Source of the DNA: CAZSHG01 sp964459995
GTDB lineage: Bacteria; UBP14; UBA6098
Direction: 5' to 3'
NCBI GenBank assembly: GCA_964459995.1
Contig: CAYWOR010000001.1
Location: forward strand, 186,001 to 250,000
DNA: 64,000 nt
Shown here piece by piece: positions 1 to 7,634 of the stretch (position 1 is the stretch's first letter; each line of letters starts with the position of its first letter). The notes beneath the pieces were generated by a model. That model was not told the origin of the DNA and ran no database searches. It saw only the letters and a program-made list of their open reading frames with translations. The position numbers were made by a program, and so were the translations under genes.

Positions 1-1836
1 CAGCGCGAGAAGCCATTTTGTGAGCGCTTCGACCCTTTCCTGTTTATCCATCGGGATTTCAATCGGCCTTCCGCGGCCGTCGAGAATAATGCCCACAACG
101 CCGCCATAGACCTCTTTTTCGACCTTTTTTCCTCCGCCGGCGCCGATATCGAAAGAGCGCGAAGGGGAGAAGCTGATGGTCGCTTTTTTGCCGACAGCGA
201 GATCGAACTTTTTCATCTCTCCGAATTTAAGCTCGCCCTCGTGGACTTCGCCGTCTTCGGTTTGGATGTGATAATGCCCGACCGAGCCGCCCGGTTTGGT
301 GGTTCCGGCGGGGGATACCGAAGTGCCGAGATAGATAAGGCAGTCTTTGTGGAAAACCTCGGTTGCGGCCTTTGGGTGTATCGTCGAAAGGACTCCGAGT
401 TGGGGCATCATGAAGATGGAGTCCACTGCGAGAGTGGTAAAACCCTGCGGTTGGAAAGCGTCGAGAAGCATCATAGCTCCCTGACTGCGTCGTGGCGCGT
501 GCGAGAGAACGCCGCCGGACCCGATGAGAATATCCAGCCCCATCAGATCGACGATTGTGTCGCTATCGACCTGCTCGAAAGCCTCCGAGATTGTTCTTTG
601 TTTTTGAACACCCTTCAGCGTAGTCGCGAAATTGCAGTGTTGAATGAAAGCCAGTCTAAGAGCTTCTCGCGCTAAGGCTTGCTCGAAAATGAGTGTTGAC
701 ATTGCCTGCGGGATGGTTGTGGGGCGCACCATTTTGTTCTTCACCTGATTGCGAAGCTCGACCTCGTCGAGATCGTAGGGCACCCATCTCATAATGTTTG
801 CAAGCCCCGCCTCTTTGAAAACATTGCTAATCGAGTAGCTCATTCCGAGGTTAGCCGATACGGTGCGGTTGAAAATCGTCCGTGGGTTCTCTGATTCGTG
901 CTCGGGTTTGAGGTCGTTATATGAGGGATTTTTAAATACGCTGAAAACGTCGGTTGTCGCGCCGCCGATATCGACACCGAGCACCTGAATGTCCTCCTCG
1001 TCGGCGACACGTTTCATAATTGCGCCCACAGCGCCGGGGGTCGGCATAATCGGGGCGTCGGCCCAGCTCATGAGCTTTTTGTAACCGGGGGCCTGCGCCA
1101 TCACGTGCTCCATGAAGAGGTTGTGAATCATCTCGCGCGCTGGTTTGAGATTTTCCTCTTCGAGCACCGGCCGGATGTTATCCACGATACGGAGATCGAC
1201 CTTTTCGTCGAGTATTTCTTTGACATTCTCTCTAGCGCCGACATTTCCGGCATAGATAACCGGAAGCTGATAACCTATTCCGAGCCTCGGTTTTGGGTCA
1301 GCGGCGGATATAAGCTCTGCCAGTTCGACTACATGGGAGACGGTTCCGCCGTCGATTCCACCGGAGAGCAGGATCATATCCGGTCTCAGCTGGCGAATGC
1401 GCTCGATTTGCTCGTGGGGAAGGCGCTTGTCGTTCGATGCGATTGCGTCCATTACAATCGCGCCCGCACCGAGAGCGGCATGTTCGGCGGATTTTGCGGT
1501 CATCGATTTGACAACCCCTGCAACCATCATCTGAAGACCGCCGCCGGCGCTGGATGTCGAGATATAGATATCACAGCCCTTTTCGCCTTCACAAGGTCTC
1601 ATTATTTGATCATTTGCGCCGACGAACTTGCGTCTCGCAAGCTCCTCGACCTCTGTAACCGCGTTCAAAACACCCATAGTAACGTCCTCGAAAGGCGCTT
1701 CTACAGTGGTTGGCGCCTCGCCACGCACTATCAGGCGATATTCCCCGTCCACATACATAATCAAGATAGCCTTAGTGGTGGTGGAGCCGCAGTCCGTTGC
1801 GAGGATTACCTTGATATCCTCGGGGTTCTTACTCAT
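1..1836 (-). CDS. glmL: GlmL/MutL-family ATPase (glutamate mutase accessory protein), 3' end off the window
   Basis: The 612 codons visible carry the phosphate and adenosine motifs of the ASKHA (actin/Hsp70/sugar kinase) fold: DCGSTTTKA at residues 12-20, GVDIGGATTDVF in the middle and IGSGGVLSHAP further on. This matches the GlmL/MutL family, which is encoded beside adenosylcobalamin-dependent mutases and is thought to reactivate or chaperone them. The reading frame is still open at base 1, so the C-terminus is missing, but the visible length is close to full family size. The ATG at 1836 follows AAGGAG and overlaps the previous gene's stop by 8 bases, which makes it the last visible gene of the rpsF operon. 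No mutase subunit is in the window, so the partner is unknown. The family call is firm; which mutase it serves is open. Confidence 0.88.
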   Translation of the reverse strand, partial: MSKNPEDIKVILATDCGSTTTKAILIMYVDGEYRLIVRGEAPTTVEAPFEDVTMGVLNAVTEVEELARRKFVGANDQIMRPCEGEKGCDIYISTSSAGGGLQMMVAGVVKSMTAKSAEHAALGAGAIVMDAIASNDKRLPHEQIERIRQLRPDMILLSGGIDGGTVSHVVELAELISAADPKPRLGIGYQLPVIYAGNVGARENVKEILDEKVDLRIVDNIRPVLEEENLKPAREMIHNLFMEHVMAQAPGYKKLMSWADAPIMPTPGAVGAIMKRVADEEDIQVLGVDIGGATTDVFSVFKNPSYNDLKPEHESENPRTIFNRTVSANLGMSYSISNVFKEAGLANIMRWVPYDLDEVELRNQVKNKMVRPTTIPQAMSTLIFEQALAREALRLAFIQHCNFATTLKGVQKQRTISEAFEQVDSDTIVDLMGLDILIGSGGVLSHAPRRSQGAMMLLDAFQPQGFTTLAVDSIFMMPQLGVLSTIHPKAATEVFHKDCLIYLGTSVSPAGTTKPGGSVGHYHIQTEDGEVHEGELKFGEMKKFDLAVGKKATISFSPSRSFDIGAGGGKKVEKEVYGGVVGIILDGRGRPIEIPMDKQERVEALTKWLLAL

Positions 1837-2173
1837 CTGAACTCCTTTTCTTCTTCTTTGGGCCGTAGAGAGAATCGGCCGCCTCTATTTTTTTCGCAAA
1901 AAGCTCCATTGCATCGCGCTTTTGAAAGGCGCGGCGCAATATTTGAAGCTCTTTGATATTGAACAAATAAACCGTAATCGGTTCGACTAATAGCATCAGC
2001 TGACTGCTGACCCAATTTAAGGGTTTGAAACTTTCGACAAGCATAAGTGCCGGCACAGTTAATCTGCGCTCCACTATCTCTTTTGCAAGTTTCTCAAAAA
2101 GCGCGATTTCATCTTCCTGAATCTCATCGGAGAATTCTTTGTCCCAATCGACATGCCAGAAATCCTCGCGCAT
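1829..2173 (-). CDS. conserved small protein encoded before GlmL
   Basis: This 114-residue protein starts MREDFWHVDW. An ATG 22 codons further upstream would run deep into the preceding gene, so the start at 2173, one base after that gene's stop, is preferred. The sequence has an acidic N-terminus, a central segment LAKEIVERRLTVPALMLVES followed by a moderately hydrophobic stretch, and a very basic tail KKKKRSS. Proteins of this kind (E-I-V-x-R-x-L-x-x-P-A-x-x-x-x-E-S) are, to my recollection, found next to mutase-associated GlmL genes, but I know of no assigned function. Its stop overlaps the glmL start by 8 bases, so translation is probably coupled. It may be a partner of GlmL or of its mutase. 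Confidence 0.75.
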   Translation of the reverse strand: MREDFWHVDWDKEFSDEIQEDEIALFEKLAKEIVERRLTVPALMLVESFKPLNWVSSQLMLLVEPITVYLFNIKELQILRRAFQKRDAMELFAKKIEAADSLYGPKKKKRSSDE

Positions 2174-2174
2174 A

Positions 2175-2591
2175 TTAGCTTTCCGCCTTTGTATTCGCCT
2201 TTTCGACCATTCCGACGATGAAGGATTTTGCCTCGTCACAAATCACAGGCACCATCCACCCGCGGTAGTTGTCGAGTCTGCGAGGTTTCTCGAAGGGCGA
2301 CAAGAAAACCGCCCTCTCGCCGATTTCGACGCGTTTGAACTCGTGCCATTTACGCACGCGCTGAAATCCGAGGAATTTCTCGCCGATGCCGATTTCGTCG
2401 GCGTAGTAATAGGTTTTGAAAAAGAACTTCGACGACGCGAAGGTCATCATAATCACCGCGGCGAAACCCATTGCATAGTTGCCGTCGGATGCCCATGTCA
2501 AAACGATTCCGGAAAGAACGATTATTATGACGGCGAACCAGGTTTTGGCTTTGAACTCCTCGGCGGGCCATATTGACCAGGAGTATTTCAT
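2175..2591 (-). CDS. small inner-membrane protein of unknown function (two membrane segments)
   Basis: The 138-residue protein begins MKYSWSIWPAEEF. Two adjacent hydrophobic stretches at about residues 18-32 and 38-54 form a helical hairpin. After this comes a soluble C-terminal part rich in beta-prone residues (YYADEIGIGEKFLGFQRVRK, then a segment around EKPRRL). A two-helix hairpin followed by a small beta domain recalls YcxB/PH-like membrane proteins, where the beta domain lies in the cytoplasm, but no diagnostic motif allows a family name. The start overlaps the preceding gene's stop by 4 bases (ATGA) and the stop lies one base before the next start. It is therefore a co-translated member of the rpsF-glmL operon. 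Confidence 0.75.
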   Translation of the reverse strand: MKYSWSIWPAEEFKAKTWFAVIIIVLSGIVLTWASDGNYAMGFAAVIMMTFASSKFFFKTYYYADEIGIGEKFLGFQRVRKWHEFKRVEIGERAVFLSPFEKPRRLDNYRGWMVPVICDEAKSFIVGMVEKANTKAES

Positions 2592-2794
2592 TTCGCTTCG
2601 ATTCGCCCCTTATGGATTCTGTTGACTTCTTGAAGTAAATCCTCGCCGTCGATGATGCCCTTTTTAATCAAAAGGGTAACGAGCGCTTGATATGTTACAT
2701 TATTCGACAGTGCAAGTTGTTCGACGGTAACTTCTTGGACAGTTCCATCCGGTTGCGTTAATTTCAAAATAGCGTTGCTTTTATTTTCTGTCAT
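2588..2794 (-). CDS. 68-residue conserved hypothetical protein
   Basis: The small acidic protein (MTENKSNAILKLTQPDGT) has no signal peptide or membrane segment. The first half could form a short beta-hairpin (AILKLTQPDGTVQEVTVEQL). The second half looks helical (VTYQALVTLLIKKGIIDGED) and ends in a basic tail. Its place between two genes, one base after the upstream stop and overlapping the downstream start by 4 bases, supports it as a real gene despite its size. No family was recognised. A helical segment ending in KKGIIDGEDLL is common in small proteins that bind larger partners, but that is only an impression. Confidence 0.65.
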   Translation of the reverse strand: MTENKSNAILKLTQPDGTVQEVTVEQLALSNNVTYQALVTLLIKKGIIDGEDLLQEVNRIHKGRIEAK

Positions 2795-2795
2795 G

Positions 2796-4595
2796 TCAAT
2801 CGATTCGCCTTGGAGTTTTTCTATCGAAAATTACTAATGTTGATTTTAGATTTGCCCCGGAGGCATCGAAATCGACCATTCCGCTTGGGCCGGCATAATC
2901 GGAAATACCCGAGATGTAGTCCCTTAGCTGATCCGGAGTGATAGCCCCGCTCGCAAAGCCTTTGCATATAATATTCGCGGCGTCATAGCCATAGGCGGCT
3001 ATCTGGTCTGGTTCGTAGCCATATGTTCTGCGGTATTCGCGGGCGAAGCTCTCCCAGCGGGGATTATCCTTGTCCGACCAGAAATTATCCGCGACGACTA
3101 TCGAGCTGTCGATATATGCGGCGTCCATCGTGCGGACATCCTCGATAATCCAGCCGTTAGAGCCGAGAAGTCTTGTTCGAATATAATGGAAAGGGACCTG
3201 CGGCAAAATATTAACGAGGTCCTCGAAATATGCGGGCACGAAAAGCGCTGGAATATTGACAATCCATTCATCTTCTTTTCGCATCGAGCCGTCGGGTTTG
3301 TAAAAGCGTGTATCCGAGGTGTCCGAGCGGGCAACGAGGCGTTGCATGCGTTTGTAATAGGGTTCTTTTATTGTCTTGAGCTGTTGCGAAAAATCGACTG
3401 TGCCATCGGTGTAATATGCCACACTAACCAATTCGCCGCCTATCTCGTCGATTTTGCGTGCGAAATTCGCAGTCGCTTTTCTTCCGATTGGGTCGTCTGG
3501 CGCGAGAGCCGAGAACTCTGTTATGCCGAGATTAGTGTGCACCCATTCGACAAGCTTCACCGCTCCGACCGAGGGTGGAGTTGCAATCTGGAAAACATAT
3601 GGCGAAAGCCCCGCGAGACCGTCCTTGCTGGCTGTGGGGGTTATCACCGGAATTCTATATTGATCGCAGAACGCGCCGATACCTACCGCGACATCGGATG
3701 TAAGCGGGCCGATTGCCGCCACGGGATTCCGGCGATTGAAAACACTTCTTGCGGCATATGAGCCGACGAGAACATCCGCGCCGGTATCCTCGATAACGAG
3801 ATCGATCTTTTTCCGCGATTGGGTTTCATACTGCGCGAATGCTAACTTAATGCCGTTTACCATGCTCCGGCCCAAATCGCCGTATTGTCCGGTGGTGGGC
3901 GCGAAAACCGCAACAGTGAGGTTATCGGAAATCTGTTTTGAAATTCGCTCGGAGAGCTTTTTCAGGCTGTCGGCATATTCGCCGTCGGGACGGCGGTTGA
4001 GGCTTCGATTGCTTATTTCGAGCGCTCTCGAGGATTCGCCGGAAAGCTCGTGACGTTTCGCGCGGATATAATCGACAAGCTGAGATGATGAGCCTTCGGC
4101 GTAATCGTTCACGATCAGAAGCTGGTCTTTCGAGAGATACCCCCAAAGCAGATATTCTACTGATTTGCGGGCTATCTGCCGAGTTTGTGCATCGGTGGAG
4201 GGGGAGTCGAGAGCGTTGAGAAAGGCTTTGGCGGCTTCGAGAGTCTGGGCTGATTGATATAGCGCATTGCCGGCATATGTCCACGCGCGTCCCGAGGCTT
4301 GATTATCCGGGAATCTACCGGCAAAATCGGCGAATTCACGCGAGGCGATATCGTAATCGCCTGCCTTATAAGAACTTAACGCCAGCATATAATAGGTCAT
4401 CGGATAATAGCGGCTACCGCGGGAATCGATAAGCAAATCTGAAAAACCGAGATGCGCTTTGGTATAATTTCCCGACCTGAACTCCGCCACCGCCGCGAAA
4501 AATCGGCTGTCCAGATACTCCGGGTTGACCCATGCCATCGCGGTGAGCGCCGCGAGGAGGATAATGAGGCTAAATTTTCTTATGTCTATGCGCAT
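2796..4595 (-). CDS. exported TPR plus periplasmic-binding-protein (LpoA-like) fusion
   Basis: A 599-residue protein with an N-terminal signal sequence (MRIDIRKFSLIILLAALTA). Residues about 30-215 are alpha-helical TPR-type repeats (GNYTKAHLGFSDLL; AGDYDIASREFADF). From about 225 a type-I periplasmic binding fold starts at LTVAVFAPTTGQYGDLGRSM, with the fold-typical segments AIGPLTSDVAVGIG and IPVITPTAS. Helical repeats fused to this fold are the architecture of LpoA, the outer-membrane activator of penicillin-binding proteins; single-domain relatives bind branched-chain amino acids for ABC transporters. No permease or ATPase gene is nearby, which favours a non-transport role. The ATG at 4595 is chosen because the signal peptide begins there; the longer open frame upstream has no such features. 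It overlaps the carbonic anhydrase gene by 26 bases. No lipobox cysteine is present. Confidence 0.8.
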   Translation of the reverse strand: MRIDIRKFSLIILLAALTAMAWVNPEYLDSRFFAAVAEFRSGNYTKAHLGFSDLLIDSRGSRYYPMTYYMLALSSYKAGDYDIASREFADFAGRFPDNQASGRAWTYAGNALYQSAQTLEAAKAFLNALDSPSTDAQTRQIARKSVEYLLWGYLSKDQLLIVNDYAEGSSSQLVDYIRAKRHELSGESSRALEISNRSLNRRPDGEYADSLKKLSERISKQISDNLTVAVFAPTTGQYGDLGRSMVNGIKLAFAQYETQSRKKIDLVIEDTGADVLVGSYAARSVFNRRNPVAAIGPLTSDVAVGIGAFCDQYRIPVITPTASKDGLAGLSPYVFQIATPPSVGAVKLVEWVHTNLGITEFSALAPDDPIGRKATANFARKIDEIGGELVSVAYYTDGTVDFSQQLKTIKEPYYKRMQRLVARSDTSDTRFYKPDGSMRKEDEWIVNIPALFVPAYFEDLVNILPQVPFHYIRTRLLGSNGWIIEDVRTMDAAYIDSSIVVADNFWSDKDNPRWESFAREYRRTYGYEPDQIAAYGYDAANIICKGFASGAITPDQLRDYISGISDYAGPSGMVDFDASGANLKSTLVIFDRKTPRRID

Positions 4596-5076
4596 ATTTA
4601 ACATAGGCCTCGGCATGATGTTTAAGCATTTCGTAATCCTCGTCGGAAAGGTCTCTAAGCTTCTGTGCTGGGACTCCGGCGACGAGAGTGTGCGGCTTGA
4701 TCTTTTTTCCGGGCGGAATAAGCGCTCCCGCGCCGACAACCGCTCCGGTTCCGATAACCGCGCCGTCGAGAACAATGGCACCCATTCCGATAAGACAGCG
4801 GTCTTCGATTGTGCATGCGTGCAAAACCGCGCCGTGTCCCACTGTAACATCCTCGCCGATTATCACAGGGGTGTTAGAATCGACATGGACTGCGCAGAGG
4901 TCTTGAATGTTGGATCTCGCGCCGATTTCGATGTAATTAATATCGCCGCGAAGAACCGAACCATACCATACAGAAGCGTCCTCTGCGATTCTGACATCGC
5001 CGATAATCTCCGCACTTTCCGCGACAAAAGCGGAGCTGTGAACCGATGGGGCTTTGTCTTCAAAATGCATTTCCAT
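4570..5076 (-). CDS. gamma-class carbonic anhydrase family protein
   Basis: The 168-residue left-handed beta-helix protein has hexapeptide repeats throughout and the three zinc-binding histidines of the family: H64 in CAVH, and H81 and H86 in GHGAVLH, with the typical 17- and 5-residue spacings. A C-terminal helix (LSDEDYEMLKHHAEAYVKYA) packs against the helix in the trimer. Family members hydrate CO2 reversibly or act as metal-dependent acyltransferase-like proteins (CaiE, PaaY, YrdA type), and sequence alone does not separate these. It is cytoplasmic, with no signal peptide. The start lies directly after the stop of the BFN gene (no gap) and its stop overlaps the next gene by 26 bases. Confidence 0.9.
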   Translation of the reverse strand: MEMHFEDKAPSVHSSAFVAESAEIIGDVRIAEDASVWYGSVLRGDINYIEIGARSNIQDLCAVHVDSNTPVIIGEDVTVGHGAVLHACTIEDRCLIGMGAIVLDGAVIGTGAVVGAGALIPPGKKIKPHTLVAGVPAQKLRDLSDEDYEMLKHHAEAYVKYAHRHKKI

Positions 5077-5538
5077 TTATTCTCCTAAGAAACCTTCCGG
5101 TTCGATGCGTCTAAGCCTTTCGTCGAGACGGCGTCTTTGCTCGTTGGATTCATCCGCGCTGATAAGCGGGATTTCCTCCGATGCGAAAATAGGTGCGTCC
5201 ATGCGAAGAGCGAGGGCTATGGAATCGGAGGGGCGGGCATCGATGACGATAAGCTCGTCCCCTTTCTGCAGATAAAGAAGCGCGTAGTAAATGCTATCGA
5301 CGAGAGATGTAATAACGACGCGGGTTAGTTTAGTATTAAGGCCGAGAAGCATGGTTGCGGTGAGGTCGTGGGTCATCGGTCTGCGAGAGGTTCTGTTCGA
5401 CAGTTTCATTGCAATGGCGAGGGCCTCCATATTGCCGATCCATATAGGAAGGACCTCGTGCTCGACCGTTTCAAGAAGAATAACAATATCGTTTGTCTTC
5501 GTGTCGATAGCGAGTGTGTCGATTGTCAGAAGATTCAT
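5077..5538 (-). CDS. BFN-domain (bifunctional nuclease, DUF151) protein
   Basis: The 153-residue protein shows the bifunctional-nuclease domain along almost its whole length: an N-terminal sheet ending in LPIWIGNMEALAIA, the RRPMTHDL segment at about residues 53-60, and the RPSDSIALALR motif near residue 103. Relatives in plants and Thermotoga have been reported to have DNase and RNase activity, but in most bacteria the role is unknown. A short charged C-terminal tail (RRRLDERLRRIEPEG) follows. The start overlaps the stop of the DUF3307 gene by 4 bases. Its neighbours here are unrelated housekeeping genes. Confidence 0.88.
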   Translation of the reverse strand: MNLLTIDTLAIDTKTNDIVILLETVEHEVLPIWIGNMEALAIAMKLSNRTSRRPMTHDLTATMLLGLNTKLTRVVITSLVDSIYYALLYLQKGDELIVIDARPSDSIALALRMDAPIFASEEIPLISADESNEQRRRLDERLRRIEPEGFLGE

Positions 5539-6209
5539 CTCATAGTCACCGATGCTATTAATCCAAGTCCGAGCGCTAATGCCCAGTTAATGGGAGTATG
5601 CCCCGGCTTGTTGCCTTTTGCCCAAAAGACTATTCTTGGGACTATCATCAATCCGGCCAATAAGAACCATCCCTGGGCGACTCCAGCCACGAAAAGTCCG
5701 AGTCTCTCGAGCATCCCAAGTTTGTTTTTTGACGCGCCCATTCCGGTATTTGGCAGAACATCGACGCCAGTGAACTCGGCGTGGCCTAAGTTAACAAATA
5801 TCGGCACCGCCCAAACCGCCAGAACGCCGAGCGCGATGGGCAGATTCGCCGGTTCGTAAATCATCGGGCGAAAACGAAGAAGATAGGCGGCGAATATCAA
5901 ACTCGAGATATGCAACATCTGATCAGCCAGAAAAAGTGAGAGCGTATCTCTGCCTATCTTCCTCGTCAACGCGGACTTTCCCCAGTCGAGAAGACCATGG
6001 AATACAGTCAGCCCCGCTAAGACCATAGGAAGCTCGTAAAACCGCCCGATATATTGGCGGCACATCACTGTCGCCGTCAATCCAAAGAGGACGGCGTGAA
6101 TTATAAGCCCGCCCGCCTTGCGTTTTGCCGCGATAAGATAATCGGGCTGAAGCGGAAAATCCGCTATCACATGTGCGAGCAGAAGCCTCCATAGAAGCGA
6201 GGCGTTCAC
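5535..6209 (-). CDS. DUF3307 family membrane protein
   Basis: The 224-residue hydrophobic protein has about six membrane segments. The N-terminal motif LLAHVIADFPLQPDYLIAAK at residues 9-28 is the DUF3307 signature (H-x-x-x-D-F-x-x-Q), and a second conserved stretch, FHGLLDWGKSALT, follows near residue 69. The function of the family is not known. Some relatives lie beside SatD-type regulators or phage genes, but none is here. The gene sits 7 bases after rplI and overlaps the BFN gene by 4 bases, so it belongs to the ribosomal-protein operon. Confidence 0.85.
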   Translation of the reverse strand: MNASLLWRLLLAHVIADFPLQPDYLIAAKRKAGGLIIHAVLFGLTATVMCRQYIGRFYELPMVLAGLTVFHGLLDWGKSALTRKIGRDTLSLFLADQMLHISSLIFAAYLLRFRPMIYEPANLPIALGVLAVWAVPIFVNLGHAEFTGVDVLPNTGMGASKNKLGMLERLGLFVAGVAQGWFLLAGLMIVPRIVFWAKGNKPGHTPINWALALGLGLIASVTMR

Positions 6210-6216
6210 GAATTCA

Positions 6217-6660
6217 TCAGGCGCCGACTACCCAGACTCTAATCTGCGGCTTGACTTCGGCGTGTAGTTTTATTTCGACATTATAGACGCCCAGCTGTTT
6301 GATAGGCTCTTCCAGCTGAATCGTCTTTCTCTCGATATTAAACCCTTTGGCTCGAAGGGCATCCAGTATCATATGCTGAGTAACAGCGCCGTAGATTTTG
6401 TCGTCTTCGCCAACCTGAACTGGGATATCGATGCTGAGGCCTTCGAGGCTCTCGGCGAGAGTTGCAAGATTTCTCTTGCGACGTTCTTCGCGGTTGGCTT
6501 TGGCGGATTTTATCTGTTCCACACGCGCCATATTTTCACGTGTTGCGGCAACGGCGAGTTTTTTTGGGATTAGAAAATTTCGTGCGTATCCGTCTTTCAC
6601 CTCGACAATTTCGCCGGCAGGACCCAGATTAACGATGTCTTCGGTAAGAATGATTTTCAT
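6217..6660 (-). CDS. rplI: 50S ribosomal protein L9
   Basis: The 147-residue protein starts MKIILTEDIVNLGPAGEIVE, the conserved N-terminal domain of L9 that binds 23S rRNA. A long connecting helix (about residues 42-75, rich in R/E/K) and a C-terminal domain (DDKIYGAVTQHMILDAL) complete the family pattern at normal length. L9 sits at the base of the L1 stalk. An AGGAGG ribosome-binding site lies 7 bases before the ATG. Gene order rpsF-rpsR-rplI is widely conserved in bacteria. Confidence 0.97.
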   Translation of the reverse strand: MKIILTEDIVNLGPAGEIVEVKDGYARNFLIPKKLAVAATRENMARVEQIKSAKANREERRKRNLATLAESLEGLSIDIPVQVGEDDKIYGAVTQHMILDALRAKGFNIERKTIQLEEPIKQLGVYNVEIKLHAEVKPQIRVWVVGA

Positions 6661-6672
6661 CGTAATACCCTC

Positions 6673-6933
6673 CTACCTGTAAATTTCGACGGTGAAAGGA
6701 ACCAGAGCGATGAAACGTGCCCGTTTGATTTCTTTCGCGATGCGTCTTTGGTGTTTGTTGCAGGTTCCGCTGATTCTTTTGGCTACGATTTTTCCGCGAT
6801 CCGATAAATACTTTTTCATCAGCTCGACATTTTTGTAGTCGATAGGGACCTGAGGATTATCGCAGAAGTAGCAGAACCTCTTCTTACCGAAGCGGTGGAA
6901 TCTCCGCTTACTAACCTTCCGTTGTTGTGCCAC
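6673..6933 (-). CDS. rpsR: 30S ribosomal protein S18
   Basis: 86 residues if translated from the GTG at 6933, which gives VAQQRKVSKRRFHRFGKKRF and is preceded at 7 bases by AAGGAGG. An ATG 15 codons upstream has no such site and would add an atypical N-terminus, so GTG is chosen. The body is typical S18 (VPIDYKNVELMKKYLSDRGK; KRISGTCNKHQRRI), with a CYFC pair and a later cysteine that may bind zinc in some species. S18 pairs with S6 on the platform of the small subunit. The gene begins 23 bases before the end of rpsF, and no ssb gene is inserted between them. Confidence 0.95.
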   Translation of the reverse strand: MAQQRKVSKRRFHRFGKKRFCYFCDNPQVPIDYKNVELMKKYLSDRGKIVAKRISGTCNKHQRRIAKEIKRARFIALVPFTVEIYR

Positions 6934-7261
6934 TTTGCACCTCCTTGCCTTTGCGTTCCGGCATGTATTCATTAACAAGGATCATATGCCGGATGACATC
7001 TTCGCGTAGCCGAATAGCGTCGCGGAGTTTGTGTGGGGTTTCGCGGGGGGCGTCGAAATAGTAGAAGACGTAATACCCGCTCTTTTTTTTCTTGATTGGA
7101 TAAGCGAAATCGCGCATTCCCCAAACATCGGTGAGGACGATCTCGCCGCCGTGTGTAGCGACAAGCTTCTCGACATCTGCGACATGATTACGAATATCCG
7201 AATCCGCAATGTCGGCCGAGAAGATGGTCGCCATCTCGTAGGTCCTTTTTGGTTTTTCCAT
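6911..7261 (-). CDS. rpsF: 30S ribosomal protein S6
   Basis: The 116-residue protein has the S6 ferredoxin-like fold: YEMATIFSADIAD at the start, then WGMRDFAYPIKKKKSGYYV and the helix and strand ending in REDVIRHMILVNE. The C-terminal tail (GKEVQSGTTTEG) is short and lacks a polyglutamate run. The ATG follows GGAGGAACT. It is the first gene of a long operon; a promoter and a structured leader lie just upstream and are listed separately. In many bacteria the S6:S18 complex represses its own operon by binding the leader RNA. Confidence 0.97.
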   Translation of the reverse strand: MEKPKRTYEMATIFSADIADSDIRNHVADVEKLVATHGGEIVLTDVWGMRDFAYPIKKKKSGYYVFYYFDAPRETPHKLRDAIRLREDVIRHMILVNEYMPERKGKEVQSGTTTEG

Positions 7262-7265
7262 AGTT

Positions 7266-7316
7266 CCTCCTTTTGAACTTGGACCGCATTATGCGGGGCA
7301 TGGGGAGGTCCATGCC
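7266..7316 (-). promoter_or_regulatory. structured leader of the rpsF operon with a loop complementary to the ribosome-binding site
   Basis: Read on the minus strand, two hairpins precede rpsF. The first (7316-7297) pairs GGCATGG with CCATGCC around the loop ACCTCC. The second (7296-7284) is CCGCATAATGCGG. The loop CCTCC is exactly complementary to the Shine-Dalgarno GGAGG at 7270-7266, so a pseudoknot that hides the site is possible. Known S6:S18 leaders use a stem with a bulged CCG, and a CCG is present here, but I cannot match the full consensus by eye. Confidence 0.45.
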
Positions 7317-7345
7317 GTTCTTTGTGTTGAATTTACAAACTTCAC

Positions 7346-7373
7346 AATATAATATAGAGTTCCAATTTTGCAA
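7346..7373 (-). promoter_or_regulatory. candidate sigma-70-type promoter of the rpsF operon
   Basis: On the minus strand TTGCAA (7373-7368) is followed after 16 bases by TATATT (7351-7346) in an A/T-rich stretch. It is placed after a terminator-like structure for hppA and before the rpsF leader, giving a leader of roughly 80 nt. Confidence 0.5.
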
Positions 7374-7385
7374 CCTTTTTCCCCG

Positions 7386-7440
7386 AAAAAAATAGCCCTA
7401 CAGAAAATTTTTCTTAATAGAGCTACATACAGGCTATTTT
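7386..7440 (-). terminator. possible terminator after hppA
   Basis: On the minus strand AAAATAGCC (7440-7432) can pair with GGCTATTTT (7397-7389), with an inner AGAAAA/TTTTCT pairing and a run of seven T at the end. The large loop makes it weaker than the other terminators in the window. Confidence 0.4.
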
Positions 7441-7634
7441 GCGTCGATTCTGTTTTGAAAAAGATCAGGAGCGAACACAACATATTGGGAGCTATTTTTT
7501 GTTTTTTTACGAAAAGTTTCGCGGTCGATGCAAATGTTTAGTGCGTTACCAAGTGCTCGAATCGAAACGCAGTTCGGTTTTATGGGAAATCCACGCTAAA
7601 GTTGTCGATCCGGAAATAGCTGAATCGCTAAATC

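Larger units (their letters stand above)
7262..7634. other. 373-base intergenic region between hppA and rpsF
   Basis: The left part holds the rpsF leader, its promoter and the hppA terminator-like hairpin described separately. The remaining stretch, about 7441-7634, is A/T-rich. It holds only a 67-codon open frame on the plus strand, which lacks a ribosome-binding site and runs into the 3' end of hppA. I see nothing else supportable there. Confidence 0.6.

Noticed and set aside
241..675. 144-codon plus-strand open frame
   Set aside because: It lies antisense to the well-supported GlmL gene and has no ribosome-binding site or recognisable sequence.
1105..1956. 283-codon plus-strand open frame
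   Set aside because: It is antisense to GlmL and the small gene before it, and the product resembles a reverse reading rather than a protein family.
4596..4850. N-terminal extension of the TPR/periplasmic-binding gene
   Set aside because: It overlaps the carbonic anhydrase gene on the same strand in another frame, and the signal peptide begins only at 4595.
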